NCBI RefSeq assembly: GCF_003313335.1
Contig: NZ_QMHP01000011.1
Coordinates: forward strand, 88,974 to 152,973
Direction: 5' to 3'
DNA from: Pedobacter zeaxanthinifaciens
GTDB taxonomy: Bacteria; Bacteroidota; Bacteroidia; Sphingobacteriales; Sphingobacteriaceae
DNA length: 64,000 bases
The position numbers and the translations under genes are program-made. The notes beneath the pieces are model-generated. The model was not told the origin of the DNA, ran no database searches, and saw only the letters and a program-made list of their open reading frames with translations. This document shows, in pieces, positions 36,353 through 44,925 of this stretch (within the stretch, counting starts at the first letter, position 1; each line of letters starts with the position of its first letter).

Positions 36353-38356
36353 CTATTTCATTTTTTTGAAAATGCTCACGCCCAGCGGTGGTATATTGAT
36401 TAAGATAGAATGTTGCTGATGCTGACAAGCCATGTCCTCAGTGGTTTGAACTTGATTAAGCTTGTTGCTGCCGCCAAATTTATCGCTATCGGAATTGAAA
36501 ATTTCAGTCCATTTGCCTTTTGCAGGAACACCAATTCTGTAGTTTTCACGGTAAACAGGGGTAAGGTTAATTGCGATTATCAAAGTGTCTTTTGCCTTTT
36601 TACCCTTTCTTTGGTACACGTAAATAGATTGCTCCACATCATCGGCTTCTTGCCATTCAAAACCCTCGTATGAAAAATTATGCTGATAAAGCGCAGGTTC
36701 AGTAGTGTAAAGCTCATTTAATGTTTTTACTAACAACTGCATGCCTTGGTGTGGGGCATATTGCAGCAAATCCCAGTTAAGCGATTCAAAACAATTCCAT
36801 TCGGAAGTTTGCGCAAACTCGTCGCCCATGAAAAGCAATTTGGCTCCTGGATGTGTCCACATGTAACTGTACAGTGCACGTAGGTTCGCAAACTTCTGCC
36901 ACTCGTCACCCGGCATCTTGTAAATCATCGGCGATTTGCCATGTACCACCTCATCATGCGAGAGCGGCAACATGAAGTTCTCTGTAAAGGCGTAAGTGAG
37001 GCTAAAAGTGAGTTGGTGATGGTGGTACTTTCTGCTGATGGGATTGAGCTTAAAATACTTCAACGTATCGTTCATCCAGCCCATCATCCATTTCATGCCA
37101 AAACCTAGACCACCTGCGTAAACTGGTCGCGTAACTCCGTCGTAAGTGCTGCTTTCTTCGGCAATGGTTTGTATGCCCTTAAAATTACCGTAAACGGCTT
37201 CGTTCATGTCTTTTAGGAACTTAACTGCTCCTAAATTCTCTGTTCCACCGTGTTCATTTAATCCGTACTCGCCTTCACTTCTACTAAAATCAAAATATAA
37301 CATAGATGCAACAGCATCAACACGAAGGCCATCCAAATGATATTTATCCAACCAAAACATGGCATTGCTAATCAAAAAGGAACGGACTTCATTTCTATCA
37401 TAGTTAAAGATGTACGATTTCCAGTCGGGATGAAAACCCTTTCGCATATCAGAATGCTCATATAAATGGGTTCCATCAAAATGATATAAACCATTGGCAT
37501 CTCCAGGGAAATGTGAAGGTACCCAATCTAAAATTACAGCGATATTTTGCTTGTGAAACTCTTCGATGAGCAACATTAAGTCCTGCGGTGAGCCATGCCT
37601 AGAACTCGCAGCATAGTACCCCGTTACATGATAGCCCCAAGATGGGTAGTACGGATATTCCATTACCGGCAAAAATTCAACATGCGTAAAACCCATATTT
37701 ATCACGTAAGGCACCAACGTTTTCGCAATTTCGCCATAGCTTAAAACCCTTTCCGGATTAGCGGGATCTCGCTGCCATGAACCTAGGTGAACTTCGTAAA
37801 CAGAAATAGGCTGGTCAAGTGAGTTCTTTTTCTCCCGCTTGTTCATCCAAGCTTTATCTTTCCATTGGTAATTGGTATCCCACACAATGGAAGCCTTATG
37901 CGGTGGGTGCTCGGCGTGGAGGGCATAAGGGTCGCTTTTTTCCAAATCAGCGCCGTCGAAACCTTTGATGTAATATTTGTAGATTTCGCCTTTTTTAACA
38001 TGGGGGATGAAGCCTTCCCAAATGCCAGACTGGTCCCAGCGATTGTAAAGTAAGTGACTTTCCCTGTTCCAACCATTAAAGTTGGCCATTACACAAACTT
38101 TTTGTGCGTTGGGTGCCCATACCGCAAAATAAACTCCAACTACGCCATTAACTTCACAAATATGTGCACCCATTTTTTCGTAAAGCCTGAAGTGCTTCCC
38201 TAAAAGAAAAAGCGAAATGTCAAATTCGGTAAAAAGCGAGTGCTGCCAAACCGGCAATTGAAATTGCTCAAAAGAAGTGCTTTTGACTTCTTTTTTTGCG
38301 GGCTTCGCTGTCGTTTTGCTTTTTTTTACCGTTGCTGAGGTTTTTTTACTTGGCAT
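36353..38356 (-). CDS. glgB: 1,4-alpha-glucan branching enzyme
   Basis: This 667-residue GH13 enzyme has a Lys/Ser/Thr/Ala-rich N-terminal tail (1-28) of unknown purpose. A CBM48 domain follows at about 60-160 (YFAVWAPNAQKVCVMANFNG) and the GH13 barrel at about 185-560: DGLRVDAVASM with nucleophile Asp347, IAEESS with acid Glu400 and LSHDEVVHGK with His467-Asp468. A C-terminal beta domain closes it. It makes alpha-1,6 branches in glycogen. The GH31 alpha-glucosidase gene is 1 kb upstream on the same strand. An ABC ATPase gene ends 18 bp upstream, so the gene may be read from that promoter. Confidence 0.96.
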   Translation of the reverse strand: MPSKKTSATVKKSKTTAKPAKKEVKSTSFEQFQLPVWQHSLFTEFDISLFLLGKHFRLYEKMGAHICEVNGVVGVYFAVWAPNAQKVCVMANFNGWNRESHLLYNRWDQSGIWEGFIPHVKKGEIYKYYIKGFDGADLEKSDPYALHAEHPPHKASIVWDTNYQWKDKAWMNKREKKNSLDQPISVYEVHLGSWQRDPANPERVLSYGEIAKTLVPYVINMGFTHVEFLPVMEYPYYPSWGYHVTGYYAASSRHGSPQDLMLLIEEFHKQNIAVILDWVPSHFPGDANGLYHFDGTHLYEHSDMRKGFHPDWKSYIFNYDRNEVRSFLISNAMFWLDKYHLDGLRVDAVASMLYFDFSRSEGEYGLNEHGGTENLGAVKFLKDMNEAVYGNFKGIQTIAEESSTYDGVTRPVYAGGLGFGMKWMMGWMNDTLKYFKLNPISRKYHHHQLTFSLTYAFTENFMLPLSHDEVVHGKSPMIYKMPGDEWQKFANLRALYSYMWTHPGAKLLFMGDEFAQTSEWNCFESLNWDLLQYAPHQGMQLLVKTLNELYTTEPALYQHNFSYEGFEWQEADDVEQSIYVYQRKGKKAKDTLIIAINLTPVYRENYRIGVPAKGKWTEIFNSDSDKFGGSNKLNQVQTTEDMACQHQQHSILINIPPLGVSIFKKMK

Positions 38357-38374
38357 GTTTAAAACTAATAAATT

Positions 38375-39028
38375 TTAACGATTGGGCAGGTAACCATGAA
38401 GAATTAAATCTTCGTTTGTGTTAATGGCGTAGTTACAACCATGATTGATTAACACTATTTGTGAAGAAATGTCGACAATTTGCTGATAGTAATGATCAGT
38501 AACTATAAAACCTTTATACGGCAGCATCGCTTTAATATGGATTTTCAACTCTTCGATAAGCTGTGGCGATAATTGTGAAAAAGGCTCATCTAATAATACG
38601 AATTTAGCATTGCTGTAAATGATGAGTAAAGCCTCTACAAAACGCCTTGATCCGCCAGAAAGTTCAGCAATTTTAGTGTTGAGCTGATTTTTGATAATGG
38701 CTAAATCTAAGAGTTGCTGGCGATAAAAGTTCGTATAAAGTGCTAAAGCAACCTTCAGTTTAATGTATGGAGGGATGAAAAATGATTGCGGTAGATAGGC
38801 TATTTGCTGAGTTAAAAACCCTTTTTCAACCAGTTGGCCGTCAATTTTTAAATGCTTGTGGTTTGGGCTAATGGCGCCAAAAATTATCTTTAGTAGGGTA
38901 GATTTTCCGCTGCCGTTACGGCCTAAAACGCCAACAATTTCGCCAACATCACATTTTAAATAAACATTGCTTAATACCACTTTGCTCCCAAAACTATGTT
39001 GTACACTATCTATGAAAAGCTGATCCAT
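38375..39028 (-). CDS. ABC transporter ATP-binding protein (orphan, paired with a small membrane protein)
   Basis: I take the ATG at 39028 (217 residues; an ATG-like M at 39040 adds four residues). The Walker A GRNGSGKST, signature LSGGSRRF and Walker B FVLLDEPFSQL are intact, with a switch His in IVTDHYYQQI. The gene overlaps by 19 bp the stop of the small membrane-protein gene upstream. A complete ABC ATPase with a tiny membrane partner suggests a minimal ABC system, perhaps an exporter or an efflux/regulatory device. No binding protein or permease of normal size is nearby, and its substrate is unknown. Confidence 0.87.
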   Translation of the reverse strand: MDQLFIDSVQHSFGSKVVLSNVYLKCDVGEIVGVLGRNGSGKSTLLKIIFGAISPNHKHLKIDGQLVEKGFLTQQIAYLPQSFFIPPYIKLKVALALYTNFYRQQLLDLAIIKNQLNTKIAELSGGSRRFVEALLIIYSNAKFVLLDEPFSQLSPQLIEELKIHIKAMLPYKGFIVTDHYYQQIVDISSQIVLINHGCNYAINTNEDLILHGYLPNR

Positions 39029-39333
39029 AACCAACAACAAAGTAAGATAAACAAGAAAAGACTAAATTCCAGGGCAAAGAAAATGCTTAATATTTTTCGG
39101 TAGCTAATGCCCAAATTGTAGTAGTAAAAAATACGCCGATTAAAAAATAGCTTTTCGATGGCTATCGTAGTGGCATAACCTAAAAGCTTAAATCCGAAAG
39201 CTAGGTTGTACAGATTTACTTTGTCGAATCCTTTTAGGTAAAACAAATTGGCAAAGTATAAACTTAAGGCAAAGTTTAAAGTAAAAACAAGTTTGAAATG
39301 ATGCAGGTAGAGCGTTTTAAATTTCTGATACAT
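39010..39333 (-). CDS. Small integral membrane protein coupled to the ABC ATPase
   Basis: This 107-residue protein is very hydrophobic and aromatic, with membrane segments at about 17-33, 43-60 and 85-105 (ILSIFFALEFSLFLFILLCC). Its stop overlaps the ABC ATPase start by 19 bp, which supports translation as a real gene and a joint complex. I do not recognise a family. At this size it is too short for a standard permease, so it may be half of a multimeric channel or a regulatory subunit. Confidence 0.6.
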   Translation of the reverse strand: MYQKFKTLYLHHFKLVFTLNFALSLYFANLFYLKGFDKVNLYNLAFGFKLLGYATTIAIEKLFFNRRIFYYYNLGISYRKILSIFFALEFSLFLFILLCCWLWISFS

Positions 39334-39347
39334 TTCAATTAATTTAT

Positions 39348-39391
39348 GCCGTCATTTCAAAATTGAACTTACACTCGATTGAAATGACGGC
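39348..39391. repeat. Inverted repeat with perfect 13-bp arms
   Basis: GCCGTCATTTCAA (39348-39360) and TTGAAATGACGGC (39379-39391) flank an 18-base loop between the GH31 stop and the small membrane-protein start. It resembles REP-type elements; no T run follows on the minus strand. Confidence 0.6.
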
Positions 39392-39403
39392 GATTTGGGA
39401 TTG

Positions 39404-41875
39404 CTATCCTTTGATGATATTGATCCTAGCAAAGTTTTTATTCGACTTAAAGCGTAAAATACCACGCTCATTGATGATGAAATCAACTACTTCTTTATCA
39501 TCTACAAAAACTTTAGCTACTTTAAATGGCAGCGCAATAATGCGGAAATCGTAAAGCTCGTAAGTTGGTGTGTATAAACCTTCGATGGTTTGTTCGATGT
39601 TGAAGCTGTTGGCATCACCTTTTACATTGAATTTCTTCTCCAAGTAGATATCTTGCTCATAAGCGAAAGTATCGCCGTGGTCTTCATACATAAACGAGTT
39701 TACCTCATAATCCGCATAATACACATTCAACCATACTTCATCAATATGCTTTTCGCCAACGTATTGCATTACCGGATATTCTGGCATTACTGTTCCTGCT
39801 CGTACAAATAATGGCATGGTGTCTAAAGGCGTATCTACTACATACTCATTTTCACCATTTAATAGCTCCAATGTCCAGTAGTTATACCATTTTCCTTTTG
39901 GCAGATATACTCTTCTAGATGAGACACCTTGTTCCAAAACAGGACAAACTAATATTTTATCACCGAAGGTAAATTCATCTTGGCGATAGTGGTTAGCAAT
40001 GTTTTCTTGTTCTAGCATTGCCAATGGCCTTAACATCGGGAATCCATAACGGTGATGTTCCCAAAATACCGAATAGATGTAAGGCATTAACTTGTAGCGC
40101 AGCTCGATGAATTTACGGTTGATCGAAGTAAATGGCTCGCCGAAACTCCATGGCTCACGTTCACGTGTATCACCAGCGGAGTGGGCACGCATGAATGGTG
40201 AAAATACGCCTAGCTGTATCCAGCGGGTGAATAATTCGCCGTCTGGTTCGCCACTGAAACCACCTATATCTGTTCCACAAAAAGGCACACCAGAGATAGA
40301 CATACGCTGACATTGGATGTTCGCAATTTTTAGGTGCTCCCAAGTTGCCACGTTATCGCCAGTCCAAACGGAAGCATAACGCTGCATACCTGAATAACCG
40401 GCCCTAGTAATGGTAAATGGACGCTTGTTGCGCTGTAATTTTTTTAGGCCTTCGTAAGTTGAACGTACCATTTGCATACCGTAAACATTGTGTGCTTTAC
40501 GGTGCGAACCACGGTAGCCATCGTAGTTGTGGCGAACATCGTTAGGGAAGGTTCCAGATCCAAAAACTGCAGGTTCGTTCATGTCGTTCCAGAAGCCGGC
40601 AACGCCCATGTCAACCAATTCCTTATATAAACCGCCCCACCATTCTCTTACCTCTGGGTTGGTAAAATCTGGGAATTGGCAACGCCCTGGCCAAACATGA
40701 CCTTCCATGAAGTAGTCATCACTTCTGCGGCAGAAATAATTATTTTCCTTCCCTTCCTTAAAAACCCAATAGTTGTCATCTACCTTAATTCCTGGGTCAA
40801 TCATCACTACAGTTTTCATCCCCACATTTGATAGATCTTTGATCATCTTTTTAGGGTCCGGGAAGTATTTTTTGTTCCAGGTAAAGCATCTGTAGCCATC
40901 CATGTAATCAATGTCCAAATAAATGGCATCGCATGGGATGTTTTGCGACCTAAAGCCGTCCACTATTTCGCGTACTTTACTCTCTGGATAATAGCTCCAA
41001 CGGCATTGATGATAGCCGATTGCCCATTTTGGTGGTAGTTGATGCGTACCCGTTAATGATTGGTAGCGTTTCACTACGTCCATCATATGTGGACCATGGA
41101 TGTAATAGTATTGAAGTTCGCCGCCATCAGCCCAAAAGCTGGTTTTAGCGTTGTCTTCCATTCCAAAATCGAAGTACGATTTAAAAGTATTATCGAAGAA
41201 AACGCCATAGGTTTGGCCTTGATTGATACCCATGTAAAAAGGAATGGTGCGGTAAAGTGGATCCTGATCCCAACCATAAGAGTAGGCATCAGTATTCCAG
41301 TTTTGGAATTTACGACCACGTAGGTTCATATTTCCTGATTTATCGCCCAAGCCAAAGAAGTTTTCTTCTGTTTGGCATTGTTTAGTGGCGTAAACATAGA
41401 ATCCACCAAATTCCGCATTTTCTTCCCAGTGCATTGGCGAAGCATCGGCACTTGTTACCAAACCCGTAATGTTGTCAGCGAAGGAGATTAAAAAATCAGC
41501 TTTAGTTACTTTACAGGTAATGGTGTTGGTAGAAATTAAATAAGCATCGGTAGTTTCTTCAAGTCTAAAAGTCGACACTTTTTTGTCTACTTGCTCCACT
41601 GCATAAGAGAAATCAGCCAAGAAAACGCCGTGTGGCGCTAAACGTACCCTGATGATCTCGTCGCTCACTACACGTACTTCAACAATTGCATCGCCATCTG
41701 AGAAGTAAAATTTGTTGCCTTCTTTTTTTACGCTTTTTACTGATGTTAGGTATTCTTTAACAATTGGTTTTAAGTCGGTAACAGGATTGTTTAAATGCTG
41801 TACTACCTCTTCTTCAAATTGTTCTTTGTTATGTATTTCTGTAATTTCTACGTCGTTGTTCGTTTCCTCTGCCAT
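39404..41875 (-). CDS. Glycoside hydrolase family 31 alpha-glucosidase
   Basis: This 823-residue enzyme has no signal peptide, so it is probably cytoplasmic. The N-terminal galactose-mutarotase-like beta domain (about 60-270) is followed by the GH31 barrel (about 280-650): GFWNDMNEPAVF gives the nucleophile Asp431, and RYASVWTGDN gives the acid/base Asp507. Downstream, SGVPFCGTDIGGFSGEPDGE and FSPFMRAHS are conserved substrate-binding segments, and C-terminal beta domains (DUF5110-like) end it. The likely reaction is hydrolysis of alpha-1,4 or alpha-1,6 glucosides. Together with glgB it points to alpha-glucan/glycogen handling. A well-spaced TTTG-N19-TATATTTA promoter lies about 95 bp upstream. 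Confidence 0.94.
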   Translation of the reverse strand: MAEETNNDVEITEIHNKEQFEEEVVQHLNNPVTDLKPIVKEYLTSVKSVKKEGNKFYFSDGDAIVEVRVVSDEIIRVRLAPHGVFLADFSYAVEQVDKKVSTFRLEETTDAYLISTNTITCKVTKADFLISFADNITGLVTSADASPMHWEENAEFGGFYVYATKQCQTEENFFGLGDKSGNMNLRGRKFQNWNTDAYSYGWDQDPLYRTIPFYMGINQGQTYGVFFDNTFKSYFDFGMEDNAKTSFWADGGELQYYYIHGPHMMDVVKRYQSLTGTHQLPPKWAIGYHQCRWSYYPESKVREIVDGFRSQNIPCDAIYLDIDYMDGYRCFTWNKKYFPDPKKMIKDLSNVGMKTVVMIDPGIKVDDNYWVFKEGKENNYFCRRSDDYFMEGHVWPGRCQFPDFTNPEVREWWGGLYKELVDMGVAGFWNDMNEPAVFGSGTFPNDVRHNYDGYRGSHRKAHNVYGMQMVRSTYEGLKKLQRNKRPFTITRAGYSGMQRYASVWTGDNVATWEHLKIANIQCQRMSISGVPFCGTDIGGFSGEPDGELFTRWIQLGVFSPFMRAHSAGDTREREPWSFGEPFTSINRKFIELRYKLMPYIYSVFWEHHRYGFPMLRPLAMLEQENIANHYRQDEFTFGDKILVCPVLEQGVSSRRVYLPKGKWYNYWTLELLNGENEYVVDTPLDTMPLFVRAGTVMPEYPVMQYVGEKHIDEVWLNVYYADYEVNSFMYEDHGDTFAYEQDIYLEKKFNVKGDANSFNIEQTIEGLYTPTYELYDFRIIALPFKVAKVFVDDKEVVDFIINERGILRFKSNKNFARINIIKG

Positions 41876-41967
41876 ATTACTTGTGTACTTTCAGTCGGTT
41901 ATACAACCGCCCGTTTAATCATTTGTTTGTTAACTGTTGTGTTTATTTATAGATGTAAAAGATATTG

Positions 41968-41998
41968 TAAATATATAATAAATGAGATACAAGGCAAA
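41968..41998 (-). promoter_or_regulatory. Candidate promoter of the GH31 gene (TTTG-N19-TATATTTA)
   Basis: On the minus strand, TTTG (41998-41995) is 19 bp from TATATTTA (41975-41968), a one-mismatch TAnnTTTG. Spacing fits the Bacteroidota -33/-7 pattern; the leader to the ATG at 41875 would be about 90 bases. Confidence 0.5.
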
Positions 41999-42090
41999 TT
42001 AATTGTAGTGTACACTTTACACGAAGTAGTTTTGATGATGTTAAATGCTTTTGATTTGGATAAGATCAGTTGTTGGTTGAGTTGTACTTG

Positions 42091-42332
42091 ATTCCTTTAC
42101 GTTTAAATTAAGGATGTTTTTAACCGTGAAGATTTCGGATAGTTGCGTAGCGTACACGGAGTTGGGAGCTTGGCGTTCTTTGCGGTTTCTTATTTTTTCT
42201 TTGCGTTAAGTTTTTTTAACCGCAAAGATTTTAGAAGTTGCGCAGAGCACGCAAAGTTGGGAGCTTGGAGTCTTTTGCGATTTCTTTTTTTCCTTTGCAT
42301 TTAAATTAAGTTTTTTTAACCGCAAAGATTTC
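42091..42332. repeat. ~95-100-bp tandem repeat, two full copies plus partial ends
   Basis: Copies run at about 42116-42209 and 42210-42309, with a partial third to 42332 and a partial tail before the first (42091-42111). Shared words include TTTTAACCGCAAAGATTT, GTTGGGAGCTTGG and CTTTGCGTTAAG/CATTTAAATTAAG. The 592-bp spacer 41876-42467 holds no gene; the rest is AT-rich with the GH31 promoter at its left end. The unit is an intergenic repeat family of unknown origin. Confidence 0.65.
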
Positions 42333-42467
42333 GAAAAAATAGTTTTCAAAAAGTGACATCAAACGATAAAATCAAATCCGTTGATCGATAGTCGCAAATA
42401 CTTTACACATTCATCCCTTACTATCCAAACGCTTATGTTATTTTTGTGGAACACAGTAATTGATTAC

Positions 42468-43097
42468 ATGATTTCTATCTCATCAGTTTCACACCAATAC
42501 GGTAACTCCCCAGCGTTGCAATTTGCCGATTGGCAAGTTAACGATGCGGAGCAATGGTTGCTTTTAGGACAATCTGGAAGTGGAAAAACTACCTTGTTAC
42601 ATATATTGACTGGTTTACTAAAGCCGTCGGGTGGAAAAGTGCATATCAACAACACGGATTTATACCAGTTGACATCTAAAAAGTTGGATGCGTTTAGAGG
42701 ACAGCACATTGGCATTATATTTCAGAAACCTCACTTGATTAAAAGTTTGAGTATTGCCGAAAATTTAATGTTGGCGCAGCGTTTTGCCGGACTGCGCACT
42801 AATCAAAAACGTATTGAAGAGGTTTTGACTTCCTTAGATATGGCTCACAAAAGAAATGCTTATCCGCAGGAACTGAGCCAGGGACAGCTGCAAAGGGTTA
42901 CTATTGCTAGGGCTGTGATTAATAAACCCACTTTGCTCATTGCTGATGAGCCAACCTCAAGCTTGGACGATAAAAACGCGGAAGCAGTACTGGCTTTGTT
43001 AAAACAGCAATCGGAACTTAACCAAGCTACTTTGGTAGTAGCCACGCATGATAAAAGAGTAAAAGATGCGTTTAACTTAACCTACAGTTTAGCATGA
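42468..43097 (+). CDS. ABC transporter ATP-binding protein (LolD/MacB type)
   Basis: The ATG at 42468 (209 residues) aligns with the usual ABC start (ISISSVSHQYGNSPALQF); the longer frame to 42381 is unlikely. The Walker A LGQSGSGKTT, the signature LSQGQLQRV (a Gln in place of the second Gly), the Walker B LLIADEPTSSLDD and the H-loop VVATHDKRV are all present, plus the FQKPHLIKSLS Q-loop. Its 4-bp ATGA overlap with the next gene marks a two-gene ABC unit with the permease. MacB/LolCDE-type systems work on outer-membrane or periplasmic cargo. Confidence 0.92.
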   Translation: MISISSVSHQYGNSPALQFADWQVNDAEQWLLLGQSGSGKTTLLHILTGLLKPSGGKVHINNTDLYQLTSKKLDAFRGQHIGIIFQKPHLIKSLSIAENLMLAQRFAGLRTNQKRIEEVLTSLDMAHKRNAYPQELSQGQLQRVTIARAVINKPTLLIADEPTSSLDDKNAEAVLALLKQQSELNQATLVVATHDKRVKDAFNLTYSLA

Positions 43098-44284
43098 GCC
43101 CGTTTAGAATAAGTTGGAAAAACATTTGGTCGAAGCCATTAAACGCGGCCCTTAACATTTTACTGATTGCCTTTGGTACAGCTATTTTAACCGTTCTGCT
43201 GCTGGCATCTACACAAATTGAAGATAAGCTCACCAAAAATTCTAAAGATATTGATTTGGTAGTGGGAGCTAAAGGCAGTCCGCTGCAATTGATATTGAGC
43301 AGTATTTATTATATCGATTTTCCGACTGGAAATATTCCCATGAACGAAGCTAAAAAGCTAATGCGCAATCCTTTTGTGAAAAAGGCAGTACCCTTAGCCT
43401 TGGGCGATAATTACAATGGTGTGCGCATTGTTGGAACCGATAGCAATTACATCAGCCTTTATGGCTTAAAAATACAGGAAGGGAAGTTTTGGAAAGCCGA
43501 CATGGAAGCCACAATTGGTGCAAATGTAGCTCATGCACAGCAATTAAAAGTAGGAGATACCTTTTTTGGCGGGCATGGTTTAACAGAAATGAACGATCAA
43601 CACAAAGATCATGCTTACAAAGTGGTTGGTATTTTAACGCCTCAACAAAATGTTACTGATAACCTAATTTTAACGGGTATAGGCAGTGTTTGGAGAATGC
43701 ATGGCGATGAACATGCTGAAGATACACATGACCACGACCAAGAGCGAGAATACACTTCGCTTTTAATCCAATACCGTTCGCCGATGGCTGTGGCTATGTT
43801 TCCAATGATGGTGAATCAAACGACGAACATGCAAGCTGCCAGTCCGGCACAGGAAAGTACCCGTTTGTTTTCCTTGATAGGAGTGGGAGTTGATACGTTG
43901 CAATGGTTTGCTTTGTTGATTATGCTAATTGCGGCAGTTAGTGTTTTTGTGAATTTGTACAACTCTTTAAAAGAAAGACGTTACGATTTGGCAATTATGC
44001 GAACGTTGGGTGCATCAAAAACTAAACTTTTTTCGTTAATCATTTTAGAAGGATTAATTTTGACAGTGATAGGTGCGATAATTGGCGTGGCTTTTGGACA
44101 TGGCATATTACATTTAATTGGCACTTATCAGGAAAGCAGTCAGGCTAAAATGAGTGGCTTGATTTTTATTAAGGAGGAATTTTATTTATTAGGGGCGGGG
44201 TTGATGATTGGCGTTTTAGCAGCAATTATTCCGGCTATTCAGGCATATCGTTCTAACATTTCAAAAATTTTAGCAGAGAACTAA
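43094..44284 (+). CDS. ABC transporter permease (FtsX/MacB type) with His-rich loop
   Basis: This 396-residue protein has one N-terminal membrane helix (about 15-36), a large periplasmic MacB_PCD domain (about 40-270) and three C-terminal helices (about 280-390) with the FtsX motif NLYNSLKERRYDLAIMRTLG. The periplasmic part holds an acidic, His-rich stretch, GDEHAEDTHDHDQEREY, and another His pair in GGHGLTEMNDQHKDH, which may bind a divalent metal such as zinc. It overlaps its ATPase gene by 4 bp. A small Cys-motif secreted protein follows, so metal handling or metal-linked lipoprotein sorting is a fair guess. Confidence 0.87.
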   Translation: MSPFRISWKNIWSKPLNAALNILLIAFGTAILTVLLLASTQIEDKLTKNSKDIDLVVGAKGSPLQLILSSIYYIDFPTGNIPMNEAKKLMRNPFVKKAVPLALGDNYNGVRIVGTDSNYISLYGLKIQEGKFWKADMEATIGANVAHAQQLKVGDTFFGGHGLTEMNDQHKDHAYKVVGILTPQQNVTDNLILTGIGSVWRMHGDEHAEDTHDHDQEREYTSLLIQYRSPMAVAMFPMMVNQTTNMQAASPAQESTRLFSLIGVGVDTLQWFALLIMLIAAVSVFVNLYNSLKERRYDLAIMRTLGASKTKLFSLIILEGLILTVIGAIIGVAFGHGILHLIGTYQESSQAKMSGLIFIKEEFYLLGAGLMIGVLAAIIPAIQAYRSNISKILAEN

Positions 44285-44296
44285 CAAGAATAAAGA

Positions 44297-44372
44297 GTCA
44301 TTACGGAGGCGAGAAGTAATTTTATCATAGCTAGAAGTTACTTTTTAGAAATGCTTCGGACCTCGTAACTAC
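44297..44372. repeat. Degenerate REP-like inverted repeat
   Basis: GTCATTACGGAGGCGAGAAG at 44297 and the later ATGCTTCGGACCTCGTAACT at 44351 are imperfect inverse copies, like worn versions of the widespread GTCATTGCGAGG...CCTCGCAATGAC elements. It sits between the permease and the Cys-motif gene. Confidence 0.5.
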
Positions 44373-44391
44373 GAAAACAATAAGAACACAC

Positions 44392-44844
44392 ATGAAAAAA
44401 CTAACGGTATTATTTTTATTATTAGCAGGCTTTGGAATTAATAGGGTAAGCGCTCAACACGATCCAAGCGATCAAATTGTATCAGCCAACTGGGATGTGA
44501 TAGGCGATGTAGAATTTAAAATGGCAAAAGACGATAGTGAAATGTATGCCATTTTTAACAACGATATTAAAAAACGTGCTGGTAAGCCATTTGAATTGGA
44601 AGGATACATTGTGCCAATTAAGGATGGAATGAAACAAACGAAGTTTATGCTTTCTACCTTGCCTATTAACCAGTGTTTTTACTGTGGAAAAAATGGTGTT
44701 CCTATTATGGTTGAGGTGCAGTTGGCTGAGCCCACCAAATTCACTTACCAAACCATTAAGGTTCGTGGGACCTTAAAGCTAAGTACCGCTAATGCGTTAG
44801 ATGCTTCTCCAATATCCTTAATTAATGGAAAGGTGATCAAATAG
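44392..44844 (+). CDS. Small secreted protein with CxxC motif (DUF3299-like)
   Basis: This 150-residue protein has a signal peptide (1-21, ending NRVSAQ). The mature part shows the DUF3299-like pattern: GKPFELEGYIVPIKDGMKQ, a later NQCFYCGKNG with two Cys, and VRGTLKLST before the end. Such proteins sit next to ABC transporters thought to handle metals in several Gram-negative groups. The gene follows the ABC permease by 107 bp on the same strand, a gap that contains a REP-like element, and ends at a bidirectional terminator. The function is inferred from context only. Confidence 0.7.
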   Translation: MKKLTVLFLLLAGFGINRVSAQHDPSDQIVSANWDVIGDVEFKMAKDDSEMYAIFNNDIKKRAGKPFELEGYIVPIKDGMKQTKFMLSTLPINQCFYCGKNGVPIMVEVQLAEPTKFTYQTIKVRGTLKLSTANALDASPISLINGKVIK

Positions 44845-44861
44845 GTTGATCAATAACATAA

Positions 44862-44892
44862 AAAAATCCCGAGGTTAAGCCCCGGGATTTTT
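44862..44892. terminator. Bidirectional intrinsic terminator
   Basis: AAAAATCCCG (44862-44871) and CGGGATTTTT (44883-44892) form a 10-bp stem, with T runs on both strands. It separates the convergent Cys-motif and SlyD-like genes. Confidence 0.88.
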
Positions 44893-44925
44893 TTTATAAT
44901 GACTATTCGGTGTTCAAAAAGTTGA

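Noticed and set aside
41942..42091. Short plus-strand frames between the GH31 and ABC genes
   Set aside because: They are AT-rich with no family pattern and overlap the GH31 promoter region and the tandem repeat.
42381..42467. Longer start for the second ABC ATPase
   Set aside because: The added 29 residues do not match ABC N-termini, while the ATG at 42468 gives the standard start.
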